A DNA stretch of 7,802 nt from Betaproteobacteria bacterium HGW-Betaproteobacteria-2 (GCA_002842255.1 PHCM01000062.1:1-7802), one strand, 5' to 3'. Shown: positions 1 to 6,162, counted from the stretch's first letter. Notes: generated by a model from the letters alone, not told the origin. Translations and numbers: made by a program.

Positions 1-1372
1 TCCCCTGCTCGATGGCAGCGCCGACGATACGCGACACGCCGATACCGTAGCAGCCCATCTCCATGACCTTGGTCTCGCCATTCTCGTCCAGATAGGTCGC
101 TTCCATCGCTGCCGCATACTTGGTGCGCAACTGAAAGATGTGGCCGACTTCGATACCGCGGCACAAGGCCAGCGTGCCCTTGCCATCCGGCGAGGCGTCG
201 CCCGCTACCACGTTACGGATATCGGCCACCAGCGCCGGTTCCGGCAGATCGCGGCCGAAATTGACACCGGCCAGGTGATATTTGGGCTTGTTGGCACCGC
301 AAACGAAATCGCTCATGACCGCCACGCTGCGGTCGACGATGACGCGCACACCGGCACCGACTCCGACCGGACCGATGAAGCCGGGCGGGCAGTTCAGGTT
401 GGCGCGTATCTCTTCGTCCGTGGCGAAACGGAAATCGGCGAGGCCTTCCAGCTTGCCGACCTTGATCTCATTCAAACTGTGATCGCCGCGCAGCAGCAGC
501 AGATGGAATTGCTCACCGGCCATCAGCGCGATGGCCTTGACCGTGTGCTGCAACGGAATGCCGAGCAGTGCGGCGACATCCTCGCAGGTCGTCTGCTTGG
601 GCGTTTCCACCTCGCGCATGGTCTCCTGTGCCGGCTGGCGTGTTGCTGCTGGGGCCAGTGCTTCCGCCAATTCGACGTTGGCGGCGAAATCGGAATCCTC
701 ACAATAAGCCAGTGCATCCTCGCCGGAATCTGCCAGCACGTGGAACTCGTGCGAGCCCTCGCCGCCGATGGCGCCGGTATCGGCACGCACGGCACGGAAC
801 TGCAGGCCGAGTCGGTTGAAGACATTGCTGTAGGTCTGGTACATCTGGGCGTAAGTCTGCTCCAGCGACTCGAAGCTGGTGTGGAAGGAATAGGCATCCT
901 TCATGACGAATTCGCGTGCGCGCATGACACCGAAACGCGGGCGGATCTCGTCGCGAAATTTGGTCTGGATCTGGTAGAAATTGAGCGGCAGCTGCTTGTA
1001 GGAGCGGATCTCCTTGCGCGCGATGTCGGTAATGACTTCCTCGTGCGTCGGGCCGAAGCAGAAATCGCGCTCGTGCCGATCCTTGATCTTCAGCATCTGC
1101 GGACCGAACACCGCCCAGCGGCCGGTCTCTTCCCACAGCTCCTTCGGCTGCACGGCCGGCATCAGCAATTCGAGCGCACCCGCCCTGTTCATCTCCTCCC
1201 GCACGATAGTCTCGACCTTGCGCAACACGCGCAGACCCAGCGGCATCCAGCTGTAGAGCCCGGAACCCAGACGCTTGATGAGGCCGGCACGCAGCATGAG
1301 TTTATGGCTGACAAGTTCGGCTTCGTTCGGCGCTTCTTTTTGGGTGGCGATAAAAAATTGGGATGCACGCAT
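1..1372 (-). CDS. proS: Prolyl-tRNA synthetase, bacterial type (partial, C-terminus outside window)
   Basis: This gene encodes cytoplasmic prolyl-tRNA synthetase, a class II enzyme that charges tRNA-Pro with proline and, in the bacterial type, clears mischarged Ala-tRNA-Pro through an inserted editing domain. The 457 visible residues begin [10 protein letters not shown] and carry the class II motif 1 region (about 60-76), the motif 2 core [13 protein letters not shown] then [11 protein letters not shown] (139-163), the [12 protein letters not shown] segment (199-210), and motif 3 [14 protein letters not shown] (440-453). The stretch between about 225 and 405 fits the editing (INS) domain. Spacing to motif 3 matches the E. 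coli enzyme of about 572 residues, so roughly 115 residues, the anticodon-binding domain, lie beyond position 1. The ATG at 1372 is chosen because residues 2 onward align with the conserved start of the family; the ribosome-binding site is weak. No frameshift is seen. The gene appears to have its own promoter in the gap upstream. Confidence 0.97.
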   Translation of the reverse strand, partial: MRASQFFIATQKEAPNEAELVSHKLMLRAGLIKRLGSGLYSWMPLGLRVLRKVETIVREEMNRAGALELLMPAVQPKELWEETGRWAVFGPQMLKIKDRHERDFCFGPTHEEVITDIARKEIRSYKQLPLNFYQIQTKFRDEIRPRFGVMRAREFVMKDAYSFHTSFESLEQTYAQMYQTYSNVFNRLGLQFRAVRADTGAIGGEGSHEFHVLADSGEDALAYCEDSDFAANVELAEALAPAATRQPAQETMREVETPKQTTCEDVAALLGIPLQHTVKAIALMAGEQFHLLLLRGDHSLNEIKVGKLEGLADFRFATDEEIRANLNCPPGFIGPVGVGAGVRVIVDRSVAVMSDFVCGANKPKYHLAGVNFGRDLPEPALVADIRNVVAGDASPDGKGTLALCRGIEVGHIFQLRTKYAAAMEATYLDENGETKVMEMGCYGIGVSRIVGAAIEQG

Positions 1373-1406
1373 GGAAATTCTTTACAGGGGTTGAGTCAAG
1401 GAGCGG

Positions 1407-1435
1407 ATTTTACAGGGAAATACGGCCGAAGTCAG
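1407..1435 (-). promoter_or_regulatory. Candidate sigma-70 promoter for proS
   Basis: On the minus strand a CTGACT element (1435-1430, 4 of 6 matches to the -35 consensus) and TAAAAT (1412-1407, 5 of 6 to the -10) are separated by exactly 17 bases. Transcription would begin near 1400, leaving a leader of about 28 bases before the ATG at 1372. The promoter is predicted by eye only. The -35 is overlapped by the palindrome at 1433-1444. Confidence 0.45.
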
Positions 1436-1444
1436 TCCGGACTG
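1433..1444. promoter_or_regulatory. Perfect 12-bp palindrome overlapping the proS -35
   Basis: CAGTCCGGACTG is a perfect inverted repeat in the 88-base gap between the secreted-protein gene and proS, and its last three bases overlap the candidate -35. This could be an operator. It could also form a short hairpin in read-through RNA from the lemA cluster, but there is no T-tract after it, so it does not look like a rho-independent terminator. The same gap holds two direct copies of TTTACAGGG (1381-1389 and 1409-1417, plus strand), the second spanning the -10. Confidence 0.4.
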
Positions 1445-1460
1445 TTACAAACCGGCAGGT

Positions 1461-2096
1461 TCAGCGCGCCCGGCTGTCATCCGGCTTCCAGCCGCTTTTC
1501 CAGACATCGAACGGAATAATGACAGCGGGATGGCCATTGTCGTAAAACCAGGCATCGACCGCATAACGCTGACCGCTTTCGATCTCGCGGATGACCGCAG
1601 TGGTATGCGGCCAGCCGTTGAAGAAGAAACCGCGCCTCGCGACGTCCATAATCGAGTGAAACTGCAGCAGGCCCTGCTGCTGCATGAGCTTCAGATAATT
1701 GGTGGTGTTGATGGCCTCGTCGTTGCAATCCATCTGCCCGGCATGGGCACTGTTGCCGAAAGTACCGCCACGGTCGGCATCAGTACCGGTCTTGGCACCG
1801 ACCACACGCTCGAAGCCGGCCAGTATTTCCGCGATACAGGTACGCTCGGCTTCGGCATGCGCTGGCACCGGTTGGCAGGCCTGTTGCAGCTGTTGCCATT
1901 CCTCCGGCGCCATGCCGGTCGTCGTCACCCGTGCGCAGCCGCCACCGTGACAGATGGCAATCCCGGAAAGGTCCGGTGTCTGTTGCAATACCCGGTTCAT
2001 GACCTCGACATCGGCATGGGCAGGCAAGACCGCCATGCACAAGGTCAGCAGTGACAGGCTAAATAAGGATAGGCTGATTCGGCAATTCGTTTTCAT
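1461..2096 (-). CDS. Secreted uncharacterised protein, possible Cys-His-Asp thiol hydrolase
   Basis: This is a 211-residue protein of unknown function. Residues 1-28 form a clear signal peptide (basic MKTNCR, a Leu/Ser-rich hydrophobic core, then LPAHA before DV), so the mature protein should be periplasmic or exported. LTLC at 17-20 is not a good lipobox. The mature part has C49 and C54 (CHGGGC), C74, C87, and a C-terminal region with MDCNDEAINTTNYL (122-135), WPHTTAVI (162-169) and RYAVDAWFYDNG (177-188). A Cys before a helix, a His on a strand and an Asp on the next strand (C124, H164, D181) resembles the order in transglutaminase-like and papain-like thiol enzymes; this is inference, not a family match. 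The start at 2096 is chosen because it gives the signal peptide; upstream codons at 2097-2276 are out-of-frame shadow of the TPM gene. It overlaps that gene by 38 bases, has no good ribosome-binding site, and is probably translationally coupled. Confidence 0.85.
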   Translation of the reverse strand: MKTNCRISLSLFSLSLLTLCMAVLPAHADVEVMNRVLQQTPDLSGIAICHGGGCARVTTTGMAPEEWQQLQQACQPVPAHAEAERTCIAEILAGFERVVGAKTGTDADRGGTFGNSAHAGQMDCNDEAINTTNYLKLMQQQGLLQFHSIMDVARRGFFFNGWPHTTAVIREIESGQRYAVDAWFYDNGHPAVIIPFDVWKSGWKPDDSRAR

Positions 2097-2562
2097 TATT
2101 CTGATTTGCGGGAAAATGCTGCTGCAGCAATTGCGAAATGCGCTCCACCCCATGCAGCAGCCCCGCCTCAAACCGACCATCGGCAAACTGTTGTTCCATG
2201 TCGTGGCAAATCTGTTCCCAAATCTCCGCCGGCACGCGCTGGTTGATGCCGCGGTCGGCGACGATCTCGACATCATGGTCAGCCATCAACAGATAGATCA
2301 ACACGCCGTTGTTCTGCTCGGTGTCCCATACGCGCATGCCGGAAAACACTTCCAACGCCCGCGTCCGCGGGGACAATCCGGTCAGTACATGATATGGATG
2401 CAGACCGGCCTCGACGACGAAGCATATCTGCCCGGAATGCGAGCGTTCACTATGCTCGATCGCCTTTTCGATATTGGACATGGCCCTAGTGCTGAAATGG
2501 CTCCGCACCAGCCACGGACCGCTGAAAAGATGCAGGAAGAAACGCCTGATGCTGACTGTCAT
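2059..2562 (-). CDS. Small TPM-domain protein without signal peptide
   Basis: This 167-residue protein belongs to the TPM (DUF477) family, found in envelope and photosystem-maintenance proteins such as YgcG and TLP18.3; its role in bacteria is not settled. The TPM core runs about 25-150, with SHSGQICFVVEA (41-52), RALEVFSGMRVWDTEQNNG (68-86) and VLIYLLMADHDVEIVADRGI (87-106). The ending NELPNQPIL looks like the usual tail of this betaproteobacterial subfamily (from memory), which supports the real end lying inside the next gene. The N-terminus MTVSIRRFFLHLF is basic and aromatic, not a signal peptide, so the protein is probably cytoplasmic or membrane-associated on the inner face. The start at 2562 has a good ribosome-binding site; the longer reading up to 2694 is the shadow of the Gly-rich tail of the upstream gene. 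It lies 10 bases after the YgcG-like gene. Confidence 0.92.
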   Translation of the reverse strand: MTVSIRRFFLHLFSGPWLVRSHFSTRAMSNIEKAIEHSERSHSGQICFVVEAGLHPYHVLTGLSPRTRALEVFSGMRVWDTEQNNGVLIYLLMADHDVEIVADRGINQRVPAEIWEQICHDMEQQFADGRFEAGLLHGVERISQLLQQHFPANQNNENELPNQPILI

Positions 2563-2569
2563 GTCCTGT

Positions 2570-2575
2570 TCCTCA
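2570..2575 (-). promoter_or_regulatory. Ribosome-binding site that contains the upstream stop codon
   Basis: TGAGGA lies 7 bases before the ATG at 2562, and its TGA is the stop codon of the YgcG-like gene. This fixes the start of the small TPM gene and suggests that ribosomes ending the first gene re-initiate on the second. Confidence 0.7.
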
Positions 2576-3397
2576 CCATCTGCCGGACGCGCCGCCGCCG
2601 CCAAAACCACCGCCACCACCGGAGAATCCTCCTCCGAAACCGCCGCCACCCATACCGCCTCGCGTTCCACCCAGACCGCCGCCGCCCATGCCACCGCTCA
2701 GTGTCATGACAAAGGCCAGCATACCGAGAATCAGGGCAAATAGCAGACCGCCGCCCAGCACCCAGACCAGGATGCCCACCAGGCCACCACTGATGCTGCC
2801 ACCGAGAAAGCGCCCGAATATGGCACGCAGGATACCGCCGACGGCAATCGCGCCGAACAGCAGCAATGGCAGCATGTCGCCGATCGAGGATGCCCGGTTC
2901 TGCTTGACCGGCGGCGGTAAAGGCTCGCCGGCCACCAGCGCAGTCAGTTGCGTCACAGCGGCATCCAGCCCGCCATAGAAATCGCCCTGGCGAAAATACG
3001 GTGTCATGATCTCAGCGATGACGCGTTTGGCGATTGCATCCGGAATCACGCCCTCCAGGCCATAACCGACTTCTATACGCATGGTTCTGTCGTCCATCGC
3101 CAGCAGAATCAGCACACCATCATCAACACCCTTGCGGCCCAGTTGCCAAGCTTCCGCCACACGGATGGAATACTGCTCTATGGTTTCCGGCTGCGTGGTC
3201 GGCACGATCAGCACGGCGATCTGGCTGCCTTTCTCCTGCTCCAGTGCGACAAGCCGCGATTCCAGCGCCGCCTGCTGTTCAGGCTGCAGCACGCCGACCT
3301 GATCGGTAACGCGCGCCGTCAGCGGCGGCACCGGAACTTCCGCCGCACTTGCGAGCGGCAAAAGCAGAAAACAGGCAGCCAGTAGCAGGCGTCGCAT
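2573..3397 (-). CDS. YgcG-like TPM-domain membrane protein with Gly-rich tail
   Basis: This 274-residue protein has the classic YgcG layout. A signal peptide (1 to about 19, MRRLLLAACFLLLPLASAA) is followed by a periplasmic TPM domain (about 25-155) with LTARVTDQVGVL (26-37), QIAVLIVPTT (59-68), KGVDDGVLILLAMDDRTMRI (89-108) and GYGLEGVIPD (111-120). Two hydrophobic segments follow (about 173-192 and 204-231), then a tail of almost pure glycine (235-270) ending in ASGRW. The molecular role is not established; the family is repeatedly found beside lemA and is taken to act in the cell envelope. It begins 2 bases after the lemA stop without a visible ribosome-binding site, so it is probably coupled to lemA. 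Length is normal for the family and no residue appears to be missing. Confidence 0.94.
   Translation of the reverse strand: MRRLLLAACFLLLPLASAAEVPVPPLTARVTDQVGVLQPEQQAALESRLVALEQEKGSQIAVLIVPTTQPETIEQYSIRVAEAWQLGRKGVDDGVLILLAMDDRTMRIEVGYGLEGVIPDAIAKRVIAEIMTPYFRQGDFYGGLDAAVTQLTALVAGEPLPPPVKQNRASSIGDMLPLLLFGAIAVGGILRAIFGRFLGGSISGGLVGILVWVLGGGLLFALILGMLAFVMTLSGGMGGGGLGGTRGGMGGGGFGGGFSGGGGGFGGGGASGRW
2585..2698 (-). repeat. Low-complexity GGN-codon tract encoding the Gly-rich tail
   Basis: These bases encode residues 234-271 of the YgcG-like protein and are mostly GGN codons interrupted by Met, Phe, Leu, Thr, Arg and Ser. Such tracts are typical of this family's C-terminus and prone to length change by slippage. 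They also generate long spurious open readings on other frames. Confidence 0.8.
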
Positions 3398-3399
3398 AT

Positions 3400-3987
3400 T
3401 TAGTCGAAATTGACTGCAGGCGGCTGGGAAATGGCCTGCTCATTTTCCACGGTGAAATTGGGCTTGGTCTTCATGCCAAACACCATGGCCGTCAGATTGC
3501 TGGGGAAGGAACGCACCGTGACGTTGTACTCCTGCACCGCCTGTATGTAGCGGTTGCGGGCGACAGTGATGCGGTTCTCGGTGCCTTCCAGTTGTGCCTG
3601 AAGGTCACGGAACAAGCCGTCGGCCTTCAATTGCGGATAGTTCTCGGCGACCACCAGCAGCCGCGAGATGGCCGATGTCAGCTCGCCCTGCGCCGCCTGG
3701 AAGCGGGCAAAAGCCTGTTCATCGTTGAGCAGTTCCGGTGTCGCCTGGATGCCGCCGACGCGGGCGCGGGCGTTGGTAACGTTCTCCAGCACCTCCTGTT
3801 CGTGCGCGGCATAGCCTTTGACCACATTGACCAGATTCGGTACCAGATCGGCGCGGCGCTGGTACTGGTTAAGCACTTCGGACCAGGCGGCATTGATCTG
3901 CTCGTCAGTCGCCTGCAATTTGTTGTAACCGCAACCGGTCAAGCTCAACGCCGCCAGCAGCAAGAATGCAGTGAACACTTTACGCAT
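3400..3987 (-). CDS. lemA: LemA family lipoprotein
   Basis: This 195-residue protein is a LemA family member, mostly alpha-helical with its body outside the inner membrane; the exact function is unknown. Residues 1-18 form a lipoprotein signal ending in lipobox LTGC with C19 as the lipidated residue. Glycine at the next position does not carry the Asp inner-membrane retention signal known from E. coli. Family hallmarks are all present: EVLNQYQRRADLVPNLVNVV (37-56), AENYPQLKA (114-122), LEGTENRI (133-140), ARNRYIQAVQEYN (143-155) and FPSNLTA (161-167). It is the first gene of a tight cluster with two TPM-domain genes and a secreted protein, the usual lemA neighbourhood. It has by far the strongest ribosome-binding site in the window, while its downstream neighbours lean on coupling, so it is likely the entry gene and the most translated member. 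Confidence 0.96.
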   Translation of the reverse strand: MRKVFTAFLLLAALSLTGCGYNKLQATDEQINAAWSEVLNQYQRRADLVPNLVNVVKGYAAHEQEVLENVTNARARVGGIQATPELLNDEQAFARFQAAQGELTSAISRLLVVAENYPQLKADGLFRDLQAQLEGTENRITVARNRYIQAVQEYNVTVRSFPSNLTAMVFGMKTKPNFTVENEQAISQPPAVNFD

Positions 3988-3991
3988 GATG

Positions 3992-4001
3992 AAACCTCCT
4001 C
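3992..4001 (-). promoter_or_regulatory. Near-perfect Shine-Dalgarno of lemA
   Basis: GAGGAGGTTT contains AGGAGGT (4000-3994), complementary to the conserved 16S rRNA 3' end, placed 6 bases before the ATG at 3987. It is preceded by a run of seven T. No other start in the window has a site this good. Confidence 0.85.
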
Positions 4002-4027
4002 AAAAAAACAAATCCGATATACCGGGA

Positions 4028-4056
4028 AAATGATGCTGCGCCACCTGTGTTTCAAG
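4028..4056 (-). promoter_or_regulatory. Possible heat-shock (sigma-32 type) promoter for lemA
   Basis: CTTGAAA (4056-4050) exactly matches the sigma-32 -35 core known from E. coli. After 14 bases comes CATCATTT (4035-4028), a partial match to CCCCATNT. The start of transcription would lie near 4020 with a leader of about 33 bases. I find no convincing sigma-70 pair in this gap. CTTGAA also occurs as part of the 13-bp repeats, so the -35 match may be coincidental. Confidence 0.3.
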
Positions 4057-4125
4057 TCCGTGTTTCAAGACCCTATTTTAAAACGCGTGCATGAAACCCA
4101 TGTATCAAGCCCATGTATCAAACTT
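4047..4125 (-). repeat. Degenerate 13-bp tandem repeat array upstream of lemA
   Basis: Plus-strand units are GTGTTTCAAGTCC (4047-4059), GTGTTTCAAGACC (4060-4072), a diverged 14-base unit (4073-4086), GTGCATGAAACCC (4087-4099), ATGTATCAAGCCC (4100-4112) and ATGTATCAAACTT (4113-4125). Units 1 and 2 differ at one base; 5 and 6 share their first nine bases. Read on the minus strand the shared core is CTTGAWACAY. The last unit covers the stop codon of the uracil-DNA glycosylase gene (4118-4120). The array fills most of the 130-base gap; with the lemA leader (3988-4046), nothing else gene-like is present and no terminator hairpin is visible. Confidence 0.7.
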
Positions 4126-4960
4126 GAGTAGCGGCCTGCAGTTCCTGCATGGTACGACGTGCATAACAAAGATCTTCCCAAGCCCTGGCCTTGTCGGCCA
4201 GGTTGCGCAACAGATAGGCCGGATGATACGTCACGATGACCGGCACACCGTTGTAGCTGTGCAATCTGCCGCGCAGTTCGGCCACCGTCGCATCGGTTTG
4301 CAGCAGCGTCTGTGCGGCAACCCGACCCAACGCCAGAATCAGCTTGGGCTGCATCAGCGCTACCTGCCGCTCGAGAAATGGCTCGCAATGCGCGATCTCG
4401 CCGCGATGCGGATCGCGATTCTCCGGCGGGCGGCACTTCATGATATTAGCAATATAGGTATTTTGCCCGCGCTTGAGTTTGATGGCCGCCAGCATGTTGT
4501 CCAGCAGCTTGCCAGCCTGGCCGACGAAAGGCTCGCCCTTGCGGTCTTCCTCCACGCCCGGTGCCTCGCCGACGAATAGCCATTCCGCATGCGGATCACC
4601 CACGCCGAACACAGTCTGGGTACGCGTTGCTGACAGCTCACAGGCGACACAGCCTTGCACGCAATCCTGCAATGCCTGCCAATCGAGATGCCGGATCTGC
4701 TCCAGCCGGTTCTCCGCAAAAACTGCCGGTTCAGCTTTTACTTCGGCTATCACTTCGGCTTTCATTCCAATCAAGTCAGGCAACGGCGCCACTCCAGCCA
4801 CCTGCTGCTGCACCAGCTCTGGCGCTGGGCTCGGCTCCTCGCTGACAGGTACCCGCACCTCGGCAACGGCTGCCTCCTTGCCAGCTGGCGGCAGCTCGCG
4901 CAGTTTCCAGACCGGCAACAGTTCGAGTTCACGCAGCATGTCATCACGATTCAGGCTCAT
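4118..4960 (-). CDS. Family 4 uracil-DNA glycosylase with N-terminal extension
   Basis: This 280-residue protein removes uracil from DNA to start base-excision repair. The catalytic domain spans about 95-275. Four cysteines fit the [4Fe-4S] cluster of the family: C104 and C107, then C176 and C192, with the same spacing I recall for the Thermus family 4 enzyme. Motif [20 protein letters not shown] (131-150) holds the active-site region, [13 protein letters not shown] (172-184) the cluster segment, and YHPAYLLR (245-252) the second DNA-contact motif. Residues 1-21 ([20 protein letters not shown] plus R) form a likely short helix, followed by an Ala/Val/Glu/Pro-rich linker to about 80. C100 is an additional cysteine. 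The ATG at 4960 is 13 bases after rimI, preceded only by a weak GGGAT. Such genes are often annotated as phage SPO1 DNA polymerase-related proteins; the cysteine pattern favours a glycosylase. Confidence 0.94.
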   Translation of the reverse strand: MSLNRDDMLRELELLPVWKLRELPPAGKEAAVAEVRVPVSEEPSPAPELVQQQVAGVAPLPDLIGMKAEVIAEVKAEPAVFAENRLEQIRHLDWQALQDCVQGCVACELSATRTQTVFGVGDPHAEWLFVGEAPGVEEDRKGEPFVGQAGKLLDNMLAAIKLKRGQNTYIANIMKCRPPENRDPHRGEIAHCEPFLERQVALMQPKLILALGRVAAQTLLQTDATVAELRGRLHSYNGVPVIVTYHPAYLLRNLADKARAWEDLCYARRTMQELQAATQV

Positions 4961-4973
4961 GGTGTCATCCCAA

Positions 4974-5435
4974 TCATAGCGCGGCTCCCATCAGCATGGC
5001 ATCTTCGCGCCCGCTCTCGGCCGGGTAATAACGCGGGCGGATGGCCATTTCATTGAAGCCTTTTTTCTCGTAGAGGCTGATTGCGATCTTGTTGGAAACA
5101 CGCACTTCCAGAAACATGTTGAGCGCGCCGTGCTCACGCGCCTTGTCCATGATGAAGGTCAGCAGCATGTCGCCATAGCCCTGCCCCTGTGCATGTCGGG
5201 CAACGCTGATGTTGAGCAGGTGCGCTTCATCCAGCACCAGCATCATGACCACATAGCCTGCCATCCGTCCACCCTGCTCAAATACCCAGCAGCTATAACC
5301 GGTATTGAGCGAATCCTTGAAATTGCCCAGCGACCAGGGGAAAGGGTAGATGGTCGGCTCGATGCGCATGACCGCATCGAGGTCTTCCATCTGCATGGGC
5401 CTTAATTGCATATCGGGTTTCAGCACGGCATTCAC
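4974..5435 (-). CDS. rimI: Ribosomal-protein-alanine N-acetyltransferase
   Basis: This 153-residue GNAT enzyme transfers acetyl from acetyl-CoA to the N-terminal alanine of ribosomal protein S18 in E. coli; the specificity here is inferred. Visible features are [16 protein letters not shown] (11-26), [10 protein letters not shown] (30-39), the acetyl-CoA loop [11 protein letters not shown] (78-88), [19 protein letters not shown] (109-127) containing E110 and Y122 that correspond to the E. coli catalytic Glu and Tyr, and the tail [15 protein letters not shown] (135-149). The start is GTG at 5435, overlapping the tsaB stop by 4 bases (GTGA), with GGA 8 bases upstream. The alternative ATG at codon 9 (5411) would begin just before the fold and has no ribosome-binding site, so it is possible but less likely. 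Overlap with tsaB implies translational coupling and an operon continuing into the glycosylase gene. Confidence 0.95.
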   Translation of the reverse strand: MNAVLKPDMQLRPMQMEDLDAVMRIEPTIYPFPWSLGNFKDSLNTGYSCWVFEQGGRMAGYVVMMLVLDEAHLLNISVARHAQGQGYGDMLLTFIMDKAREHGALNMFLEVRVSNKIAISLYEKKGFNEMAIRPRYYPAESGREDAMLMGAAL

Positions 5436-6121
5436 AGTTTCTGTCCGGCTTCACGCTCATGCGTCTTCAATGCGACACGGTTACGGATATAGACCGGCGC
5501 CGCTTCTGCTGCCGGCAAGCCCTGCCCCGCCTTCAGCAGCGGTTCAGCCAGCGCCAGCATGGCGCGCGCTTCCGGATACTGTTCCGGCATGGTCTCGCCG
5601 ATCTGTGCGCCGTAGCAACCGTGCAGTTCTTCGCTGTAGGCCGCCCAGCCGTTGCCGACGCCAATCCAGTCGCGACCTTCGATTGCCGGCAGCTGGGTCG
5701 GCTTGTAGAGCCCGGGCTCCATGACGGTATGCCAACCGGCACCGGCCTGCACATAGACCGCATGATAGACCTCGCCCATGCGCGCATCGAGGCAGGCAAC
5801 CACACGTGAGTGACCGCTTGCTTCCGCCAGCGCCATCAAGGTACTGATACCGAGCACCGGTAGGCCAGCACCGAATGCCAGCCCCTGCGCCACACCGCAG
5901 GCGATGCGCAGACCGGTGAATGAACCGGGGCCGGCACCATAAACGATGGCCTGCAAATCCTGCATGTCGATCCGGGCTTCATCCAGCAGTTCGCGCACAG
6001 TCGGCAGAATCTGCTGCGAATGGCTTTGTCCGGCATGGGAATGGCGTGCGAAAACTCGCCCCTGATATTGGAGGGCGAGGGAGAGAAATTCGGTGGAAGT
6101 ATCGAGTGCGAGGATATTCAT
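5432..6121 (-). CDS. tsaB: tRNA t6A threonylcarbamoyltransferase complex subunit TsaB
   Basis: TsaB (YeaZ) is the non-catalytic partner that dimerises with TsaD to make the t6A37 modification of ANN-decoding tRNAs in the cytoplasm. The 229 residues show the ASKHA N-terminal strand MNILALDTSTEFLSLAL (1-17), GAGPGSFTGLRIACG (62-76), GLPVLGISTLMALA (86-99), LDARMGEVYHAVY (111-123) and the conserved end PVYIRNRVALKTHE (209-222). Length is normal. I chose the ATG at 6121 over the TTG immediately upstream (6124) because MNILALDTST matches the family start. No purine-rich ribosome-binding site is visible; a 7-bp hairpin ends 4 bases before the ATG. The gene is coupled to rimI, a pairing found in many bacteria. 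Confidence 0.96.
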   Translation of the reverse strand: MNILALDTSTEFLSLALQYQGRVFARHSHAGQSHSQQILPTVRELLDEARIDMQDLQAIVYGAGPGSFTGLRIACGVAQGLAFGAGLPVLGISTLMALAEASGHSRVVACLDARMGEVYHAVYVQAGAGWHTVMEPGLYKPTQLPAIEGRDWIGVGNGWAAYSEELHGCYGAQIGETMPEQYPEARAMLALAEPLLKAGQGLPAAEAAPVYIRNRVALKTHEREAGQKL

Positions 6122-6125
6122 CAAG

Positions 6126-6147
6126 GCAGCTTAATGGATCAAGCTGC
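6126..6147 (-). promoter_or_regulatory. Hairpin immediately upstream of tsaB start
   Basis: On the minus strand GCAGCTT and AAGCTGC form a perfect 7-bp stem around an 8-base loop; a G-U and an A-U pair could extend it to 9 bp with a UCCA loop. The 3' arm ends 4 bases before the tsaB ATG, covering the place where a Shine-Dalgarno would lie. It may limit or regulate translation initiation. No T-tract follows on the coding strand, so it is not a terminator for the transporter genes. Confidence 0.5.
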
Positions 6148-6162
6148 TATTTTGCCATACCG

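Noticed and set aside
140..1519. 459-codon open reading frame on the plus strand
   Set aside because: It lies antisense to proS, whose protein is unmistakable, and runs on into the secreted-protein gene. The translation is rich in Arg, His, Gln and Gly with no recognisable domain, as expected for the complement of a GC-rich gene.
2097..2276. 60-residue N-terminal extension of the secreted protein
   Set aside because: It would bury the signal peptide inside the protein and is simply the other-frame reading of the small TPM gene.
2563..2694. 44-residue N-terminal extension of the small TPM protein
   Set aside because: The extension is the frame-shifted reading of the upstream Gly-rich tail; the ATG at 2562 has a good ribosome-binding site.
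1954..2709. 251-codon plus-strand reading opposite the secreted-protein and TPM genes
   Set aside because: It is the complement of three well-supported genes; its last part is the antisense of the Gly-codon tract, giving a His/Arg-rich nonsense protein.
4018..4045. Sigma-54 promoter suggested by TGGCGC before lemA
   Set aside because: The required TTGC-type -12 element at the right distance is missing.
4047..4125. CRISPR-like array
   Set aside because: Units are 13 bases, directly adjacent, without spacers, and degenerate; there are no cas genes.
6126..6155. Rho-independent terminator read on the plus strand (hairpin followed by TATTTT)
   Set aside because: No supported gene is transcribed on the plus strand, so there is nothing for it to terminate; the same stem is better considered as part of the tsaB leader.
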